Assembly (NCBI GenBank): GCA_024449915.1
Contig: JAMZAV010000064.1
Coordinates: 682,001 to 746,000 of the forward strand
Origin: Sweltsa coloradensis
Taxonomy: Eukaryota > Arthropoda > Insecta > Plecoptera > Chloroperlidae
DNA: 64,000 nt
Direction of reading: 5' to 3'
A model generated the notes under the pieces. That model saw only the letters and a program-made list of their open reading frames with translations. It searched no databases and had not been told where the DNA came from. The translations under genes were made by a program, and so were the position numbers. Shown piece by piece: positions 57,679-64,000 of the stretch. How positions within the stretch are numbered: position 1 is the stretch's first letter; every line of letters begins with the position of its first letter.

Positions 57679-59745
57679 TTAGTTATTATTGTGGAAGGTG
57701 TAGGTGATGGTGTGGGTGATGGTGTGTCTATCTGAGTTTCTTTTTATCCGTGGCTTGTGGTTTGTTGCCTTTGCTAAAAAAGGTTGTTTTTTGCAACTCC
57801 TGGTTTCTTTAGGTTCTATTGCTGAGATTTTATATTTTGGTGGTAACAGTGAACGGGTGTTGATGTTTTGTTTGTTATCGGTGTTTGTGTTTGTGTCTGG
57901 TGTCTCGTTATTTTTATTTAAATGTGTGATGTTTAAAGTTTGTTTGACTGACTTAGGGTGACTTGAGGCTGTGCCCACTGGCTCCTCTGTAGCAGCGCTC
58001 GATAGCATTGTGTCCCCTTGGTTCACCGCCACTGGCTCCTCTGTAGCAGCGCTCGATAGCATTGTGTCCCCTTGGTCCTCGGCCACTGGCTCCTCGGAAA
58101 TAGCGCTCGATAGCACTGTGTCCTCTTGGTCCACGGAATTTGGACCACGCTGGACCAGGTGTGCTGCATGGGTGATCTCGCAGGCTGTAAGTGAGGCTTC
58201 TGTGGGTCGGGTTGGCTCACATCGAAAGTCTATACTTGTTGTGGAAGTAGTTGTCGCAGGTTTTGTTGGGTCTTCTTTGGAGAGTTGGATTGCCTTGAGG
58301 CATAATGTTTGGTCCTCCTTCTCGATTGGTAGATCCAGGATCTCAATAGTGGCCAGGTCTTTTGTGAATTTAGGCTTGTCCTTGTCAGTGCAGGAGACGT
58401 TAGGCCTACTTGGTGCTGCTTTGCAAATTTCATCAGTTATCAGTTGTGCAAGATGCTCTTTCCCTTTCAAGTTGAGGTGTAGCCCCTGTGTAGTGAAGTG
58501 TTCTCTCGAGAATGACACTACAGATAGAACTGTGACCCCAAGTGTATTTTTTAGTTGTTTGTTGATACGGTTGTTTGTCTCAGTAATCAAAATGTTCATG
58601 TTAGCCGTGCAGTCGAAGCGAGGCAGAAGTTCAATTACGATTATATTTGGTTTATTTTGATACTGATGTTTGCAAAGTGGGCTTAGAGCATCCCTGATGT
58701 TATTTGTAGTGTTGTTACTAATGTCATTTGTACCCGCTAGTAAAATTAGTGTGTCTTTTACTGTAAGTCTGTTGATTTCACTTTCTAAGCCTTCCGTGAC
58801 TTGTTTGGCACCTGCTCCTGGTTTGATTGTGGACTCTATCACATATTGGTCATTTGCCATAGGCCTACTAAGATTGTTTTTTATTAATGTTGACAGAAAT
58901 CGCCCATGGCTATCAGCCATTATCACAATTTTGTGGTTTATCGGTACCGGAAGACCGGGCTGATGTCTTGATTTAGGCCTATCCGATCCTTGTCCTTGTG
59001 CCCCCATGTAGGTTCTATCGTATGAATTTATTGAAGGCATAGGGTGTTGTTTTGAGCTAGGCCTATATGTAGGCCTATCACCATTTTGAGTCTCTGTCCT
59101 TGTCATGGCGGTGGTTTGGACTTGTGTATTGGTGTTTAACCTTTTTCTTAGGTCTTGAATTTCCTGACATAACCTACAAATCATTTGCTCCAGTCTCACA
59201 CATTCTGCTGCTAAGAGTTGAAAGTTGTTTACAGCGAGTGTAGGCTGGAACACTGAGAGGGGAAAAATTTGATTTGTGGCTTGGTTTGAAGCTAGGTTTG
59301 AAGTTAGGCCTAGGCCTAGGCCATTGTGAGAGCTAGGCCTGTCGCCCATGGCTGCAGTAGGCCTATGGCTGTAGGATGCCTTCAAATGAGTTGCCGAAAG
59401 TTCCTGGCACACTTTTGCTTGCGCTTGTCGTTCACTGAGGAGTACTTCACTATAAGACTTACCACAGGTGGGCCTAGCTTCTGTCTCGGCGGGGGGTTTT
59501 ACATAGCTGCCTTGGTTTTGGAAGCCTACTAAACCCGCGCCTAAGCCTAGGCCTAGGCCTAATTCATTTTCGGAAATTATGTTGTTGGCTGGTGTTTTGG
59601 AGAGCTTCCGACTGTTCTGGGTAAACACTTCACTCCTAGAAGTGTTAGAAGTATTTAAAAACTTGTTTCTTGATCTATTTAATGTACTGTTATAAAAATA
59701 CCTGGATGTAGTATATAGGTCGTCCCCGATGTCGGCCATCATCAT
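57679..59745 (-). CDS. LINE ORF1 with SGNH esterase domain (688 aa)
   Basis: Intact frame. A coiled-coil-like helix (ECVRLEQMICRLCQEIQDL) lies at about 181-199. An SGNH hydrolase follows: block I ADSHGR (Ser 279), block III GTND (338-341), block V TTQGLHLN (His 423). ORF1 esterase domains are known in CR1/L2-type LINEs. Residues 541-590 hold three near-copies of DTMLSSAATEEPVAxxQG. The N-terminal (GL)n runs (about 62-72 and 142-147) are encoded by in-frame TAGGCC motifs. No zinc knuckle was seen. Likely an RNA-binding ORF1 protein whose esterase acts on an unknown lipid or ester. Confidence 0.85.
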   Translation of the reverse strand: MMMADIGDDLYTTSRYFYNSTLNRSRNKFLNTSNTSRSEVFTQNSRKLSKTPANNIISENELGLGLGLGAGLVGFQNQGSYVKPPAETEARPTCGKSYSEVLLSERQAQAKVCQELSATHLKASYSHRPTAAMGDRPSSHNGLGLGLTSNLASNQATNQIFPLSVFQPTLAVNNFQLLAAECVRLEQMICRLCQEIQDLRKRLNTNTQVQTTAMTRTETQNGDRPTYRPSSKQHPMPSINSYDRTYMGAQGQGSDRPKSRHQPGLPVPINHKIVIMADSHGRFLSTLIKNNLSRPMANDQYVIESTIKPGAGAKQVTEGLESEINRLTVKDTLILLAGTNDISNNTTNNIRDALSPLCKHQYQNKPNIIVIELLPRFDCTANMNILITETNNRINKQLKNTLGVTVLSVVSFSREHFTTQGLHLNLKGKEHLAQLITDEICKAAPSRPNVSCTDKDKPKFTKDLATIEILDLPIEKEDQTLCLKAIQLSKEDPTKPATTTSTTSIDFRCEPTRPTEASLTACEITHAAHLVQRGPNSVDQEDTVLSSAISEEPVAEDQGDTMLSSAATEEPVAVNQGDTMLSSAATEEPVGTASSHPKSVKQTLNITHLNKNNETPDTNTNTDNKQNINTRSLLPPKYKISAIEPKETRSCKKQPFLAKATNHKPRIKRNSDRHTITHTITYTFHNNN

Positions 59746-59760
59746 ATGTTTGCTAAATAA

Positions 59761-60800
59761 TATTCCTCTTAAGTTTTGTCCAAATAATGAATAGAATAAG
59801 AGTTAGAGCGTGAACGGCGCAAGTGTTGCGCCGTTCAACAGACATAAACTTGGGAAATGAGAATCTATCCCAACTCTCGACACTTGGCGGGCAGGACAGG
59901 AAACGACTAACGACCCCAACAATATTAACAGCGGGAAATTTAAATTTTTCATAATATCCAGAACTCTGCGCAATAATTTTTTTTAATTCATGTTTTTTGG
60001 TAACTAATAACATCCTACATAAAAATATTAGAATTCTAGGGTATGAGTTCGTTTTTTAATTACACATCAATGAAAATTTTAAATAACGTACTAATTTATT
60101 AATTTTATATTTTTTTCTTGCAAGTTTTTTGCTAGTGGAACAACATTTAAAAAAATTTGTAATTTGTGCGCGTTTTAAGGGGGGTTGCTTTTTCACTGAC
60201 CTTGCCCCAGGTCGGACGAACGGGGACCACGGCGTCGGCGTCCCCAGCCTCATTCATCGGTGCGGGCGGAAAAGTGTGAGACCTGTTCTGGGGAGCAGTT
60301 GGTTCGGGGCTGAAAAAAACACGAGATAATTAGTTATGATTAGCTAGTAAAGAACGGTCTTACTTGGCCCAAACCTGAGCGACCTTTTTTTAATTACTTC
60401 ACTCCGGCTTGCGGTAAATGGATAACCCAGGAAATGAAAGGTCTCGCTCAGGTACGGGGCCAGTAAGCAGGGTTTAGTAATTTATTCACTAGGGGCATTT
60501 TCAGAAAAAAATTTTCTTTTTCTGTACTTTTGCTTCTAACAGAGAATTGCACAGCAACATTAAAAAAATTTTGAGAAATTCAAAATCTTGTAGTTCAATA
60601 TCCCAGTTTTAGTGAACTCTAATTTGACAAAAAAGTTTTATCAACACATTTTGAAACGTAAGAAAACGAAGTATGCATAAATCAAAATAAACCTACGCAA
60701 ACCTTCAAAGAAAAGAAAAACCTTTCGTGAAGCGTCGGTAACGTTTTAAAAAACGAAAATAGAAAATACTGCTAGTGCATGAAAAACCCGGTTATTTTTT
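59761..60800. other. no assigned feature
   Basis: The inverted repeat GAACGGCGCAA / TTGCGCCGTTC at about 59811-59836 may mark the LINE 5' region. No LONRF exon was recognised here. Confidence 0.4.
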
Positions 60801-61418
60801 TTGGATAAGCGTAGCGAGCGAAGCAAAATTAAAATTTTCACTACAGTAAAAAAAAAAATCCGGAATGTTTTTTTTTCTTTTTTTTTTTTTTTGTCTTTTT
60901 GTTAACACGTTTTCCCGGCTAAACCCGATACTCTAATTGCGATAAAATTTTCTGGGGTTCGAAATCTCTAAACTTAAAAACCCCTGCCCTTTTTTTGAGC
61001 GAAATCGAAAAATTTTTCTCATTAAAATCGAATTTTTTACCATTTTTTTCGATGTTAAAAAAATTTCTTTGATTTCAATACATGCTTTATCCGATTAAAA
61101 TGATTTTTTCACAAAACCAAAATTTTTTATGAATTATTCGTGTAAAATTTTGCGCAACAAAAATTAATTTCTCATGAAAATCGAAATTTTTTACGCTTTT
61201 TTTTAAAAAAAAAAACAATTCTTCGACTTAAAACCCCTCCAGTTATCCGATTTTTTGATATTTTCCAAGAACCCTTAATTTTATGAATTTATATTTTTTG
61301 TGTAAATTTGAGCACAACCCCCAAAAAAAATTTTCCCATGAAAATCGAATTTTAGCTTTTGAAAAAAAACATAGTCATCCAACAACGCGCATGAAAAAGC
61401 GTTTGCGAAGCTTCCTAG
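60801..61418 (+). mobile_element. Helentron-like element, copy E, homopolymer-swollen
   Basis: Start TTGGATAAGCGTAGCGAGCG, end TCATCCAACAACGCG, loop, GCGTTTGCGAAGCTTCCTAGT. It aligns along its length with copy B, but many A, T and C runs are longer, which may be sequencing error. Confidence 0.65.
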
Positions 61419-61588
61419 TCTATCTATTGCCTGGGGGCATTAGATTGTATTGCACCCAGTGGCATGTGCAATTTTAAAGGTTCCTTTCAGTAAAATTTTT
61501 CAAAATTTGCTTATTTATTGTTAGAGTTAGTTTATTAGTTAGTTAGTGTTTTTTTTAGGCACTCAACGTTGAGTTATCGTGCCCTTAT

Positions 61589-63406
61589 CAGTGGCGGGGC
61601 AAACATACCAAACCCCCCCAGCCCAGGCACCGATACCAAAAGGGGGGGGGGGTGGTCCCCAGGGCCCACCCCTCATTACTTTTTTTTTTTTTAAACATAA
61701 TTTTTTATATATTTAATACTTTTTTTAATTTGTTAAACACATCCTACTGAATTGTAGGCTACAGCCTCTTACTTCCTTATAGTTTACTAACCGTTGAAAA
61801 GTTGACTGATCATGATTAGTAAAAGGCAACCATCCCATGATGGATATCATCCAGTAGTTCTCAACTAAACTAAAAAACAGTAGAAATTCAACAATTCTGC
61901 TAAATGAAAGACAACTCGTTATATTTGATTGAATAGATTGATTTGGGGAATTTAAGTAAATAAACTGGTGAGGGAGAAGTCAGAAACATTTCGAGTTATC
62001 TGTTTTAATTTTTAGTTCCCTTTCTATAAAGCGGATTATGACGTGTGAATGCAATAAGAAAGAACATTCTTGCCCTTTTTTTCATTTGAAGTATTTCCAG
62101 TACAATTTCTACATAAAATAGCATTGATTTCAATGAGTCGGACGCAAGTTTGTTCCGTAAAGAAAAATCGTATCTTTCTCTTCAAATATTGGGTACCAAG
62201 GTTTCTTTAAACCAACAGATTTGTACCAAATTACTTTGAACATCATTTTTCCAGGGACGCCCAGGGAGCCCAAATTTTTATTATTAGCGTTTAAGTAGTT
62301 TCCTAAATCCCAATAATGGCCTCCCAATAAACGGAGAAACAAAAAATAACAAAATTTTTTTCCAAAACGCACAGATTTCACGGTCTAGGACCAATACAAT
62401 TTTTTTCATATGGAAGCCCCGCGGATTCCTCTTTGGGTATTAAATTCTCTTGATTACTTTCACATGTGTATTTTTTCCCAAATTGCTAGCCGCAAAAAGG
62501 AAGGCAAAAGGAATAACACCACTGTTGGCTTTAGAGTTAACAATTAAAACAAAAGCGCAATGTGTTCAGCGATTGGGTGATTTTTATAGTACACACTAGC
62601 ACAACAACACACAAAGTCACGAAAAATTGCCGTTTATTTTGGGATATAATCCTCATCGCTTCGCTCACCGCCTTTTAATAAATCATATTAATTGCCGTAA
62701 AGCGCACCAAAATCCAATTCTAGGAACCCCAAAATTAAAAAATTCCCTGCGGGTAATCTGGGAAGACAAAAAAGAACTTTAACCGTGCTTTATGAGTTCA
62801 AAAAAAAAATTTATATTTTCAGACATTTCATTAAATTCATTACATAAAAAGAGGCTATCAAATCATGTTAATTTGGGCTGGTAAACGCACCAACCCATTC
62901 TGGGATCACAAAATTTAAAAAAATCCTGCGGGCTAATCTGGGAAGACAAAAAAGAATTAAAACCCGTTTGGCTTTATGAGTTCAACAAAAAAATTTTTTA
63001 TTTCACCTTTTCCCTTTAAAATTTTAATTAAATAAAAATGGCTATCAAATCATGTTAATTTGCGGTAAACGCACAAATCCATTCTAGACCCCAAAAATTT
63101 GAAAAATTCCCTGTGGGGCTAAACTGGGAAGACAAAAAAATGACAACCATTGGTTTTACGAGTTTCAAAAAAAACATTTTTTAATCCATTCATTAAAATT
63201 CATCACATAAAATAGTATCAACTCTATAAAATCTTTATCAATTGCCGTAAACGCACAAATCCATTCTTGGTCACCAAAATTGGAAAAAATTCCCTTGCGG
63301 GGCTAAACTGGGGGCGCGCCCCAGACCCCTTTTTTGCCACGAAAGTGGGTGGGTATAGTTATAATATTGTAGCACCGATCACTCTTAGTAGTTCGCCACC
63401 CCACTG
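61589..63406. mobile_element. hAT-like non-autonomous transposon with internal tandem repeat (1.8 kb)
   Basis: Ends CAGTGGCGGGGC and GCCACCCCACTG. Flanking 8-mers (GCCCTTAT / GCCTTTTG) match only in part. It has the GGGGCGCGCCCC box near the right end, as in the other CAGTGGCG elements. No transposase. Confidence 0.55.
62650..63330. repeat. tandem repeat, about 4 units of 184 bp
   Basis: The phrase 'TTAATTGCCGTAAACGCAC ... CCATTCT ... TTCCCTGCGGG ... CTGGGAAGACAAAAAA ... TTTATGAGTTCAAAAAA' recurs starting near 62688, 62868, 63054 and 63237. Confidence 0.8.
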
Positions 63407-64000
63407 GCCTTTTGTTAGAATCAGCAGACAGTAAAAAGGCCACCAAACAGTTTTGTATCTATTTCCTAAGCTGTCTAAAAGTAATTTGATGATGTTTTCG
63501 CGACGTGCACATTATAATTAATGTTTGTTCACAATCTCAAAATGATTAAATTTTTGAGTAAAGATTGGAGGGTGAAAAGTGTCAGAACGTAAGAGAAATT
63601 TGGAGGGAAAAGGGATTTGGAAATCAAGCGATTTTTTAAAGACGCATTTAACATTGTCAAAATGTAGTTCGAAACTCATCCAACGGTCATAAAATAATTA
63701 ATTTTAGAAATTACAAAATTTAGTCATAATCTAATCAAAATCTCAAATAAAAATAATTAATTCAATAAATTGCCATCACAGCCTCATTGAGTAACCCAGT
63801 TATCGGCATAGTCGAAAAAGTTGGCCATAATACATAACACTCGAATGAAATCATTGCAAGCAAGAAAAATTGCGTTATTATCGAAATCTCGTTGCATCAT
63901 AATGGCATGAGATTGTGTGTCCACGTTTGGTGTAGCAACCGCATCAGTCGTGTGAGCCAAACTAAGCCACATTGAGAGATGGGCGGAGTCTGCCACGGGT
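63407..64000. other. no recognised feature
   Basis: A 70-codon minus-strand frame (63784-63996) is open but matches no family I know and lacks clear splice sites. No LONRF-like exon was seen. Confidence 0.35.

Larger units (their letters stand above)
54365..59760 (-). mobile_element. near full-length CR1/L2-group LINE
   Basis: Non-LTR retrotransposon on the minus strand with ORF1 (57679-59745), ORF2 (54710-57670), a 3' UTR, and a 3' end of (CTA)n at 54365-54392. Endonuclease (APE-like) and RT without an RNase H, an SGNH domain in ORF1 and a microsatellite 3' end fit the CR1/L2 group. The 5' end is not defined: a CGGCGCAA/TTGCGCCG foldback near 59812-59836 may belong to its 5' UTR. It sits in the upstream intron of LONRF in the same orientation. 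Confidence 0.85.

Noticed and set aside
58023..58220. Alternative-frame ORFs over the LINE ORF1 repeats
   Set aside because: Shadows of ORF1 caused by its internal repeats.
60056..60253. Upstream LONRF exon
   Set aside because: No TPR or RING residues and no splice phase match to the exon at 53796.

Overview
This is a repeat-rich, intron-containing metazoan nuclear window with no bacterial features. Two host genes have GT-AG introns. Both encode ubiquitin-pathway proteins with clear animal orthologues. The hexamer-like motif TAGGCC/GGCCTA is strikingly abundant. That motif, the TE mix (Helentron-like, hAT, piggyBac-like, CR1/L2-type LINE, tRNA SINEs) and the protein matches point to a marine invertebrate. 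I would guess a deuterostome such as an echinoderm, at low confidence.

Layout. About 5.8-28.9 kb, plus strand: seven exons of a USP35/USP38-family deubiquitinase, without its first exons. Catalytic Cys, QQD and His boxes are all present. The reading frame slips in exon 7304-7655 and several times in the last exon. Its long introns are filled with hAT, mariner-like and SINE insertions, and one intron tract (about 17-21 kb) has abnormal homopolymer structure. About 29-46 kb: gene-free intergenic block packed with nested repeats. These include Helentron-like elements, a piggyBac-like MITE, tRNA-headed SINEs, hairpin elements carrying a tRNA T-arm, and a 3.4-kb inverted-repeat transposon (39018-42435). 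That transposon carries a decayed nuclease-like gene. About 46.3-53.8 kb, minus strand: the last six exons of a LONRF gene (TPR, C3HC4 RING, LON substrate-binding domain), convergent with the USP gene. Its 5' exons lie beyond about 60 kb or outside the window. About 54.4-59.8 kb, minus strand: an almost full-length CR1/L2-group LINE sitting in the LONRF upstream intron. Its ORF1 has an SGNH-esterase domain and its ORF2 has endonuclease plus reverse transcriptase broken by two frameshifts. About 60.8-63.4 kb: another Helentron-like copy and a hAT-like element with a 184-bp tandem repeat, both with swollen homopolymers.

The most interesting signals are three. First, the 39-42.4 kb transposon: long TIRs with subterminal repeats, a 3-bp TSD, a paralogous empty site 400 bp away, and a PIN/FEN-like 'SPDTDVF' protein family. 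Second, eight copies of a Helentron-like architecture, with an asymmetric inverted repeat, a 3' AACGC/GCGTT hairpin and a CTAGT end. Third, three unrelated-sequence hairpin elements, each with a tRNA T-arm abutting one inverted arm. Small indels in the genes may be assembly errors and should be tested before calling anything a pseudogene.
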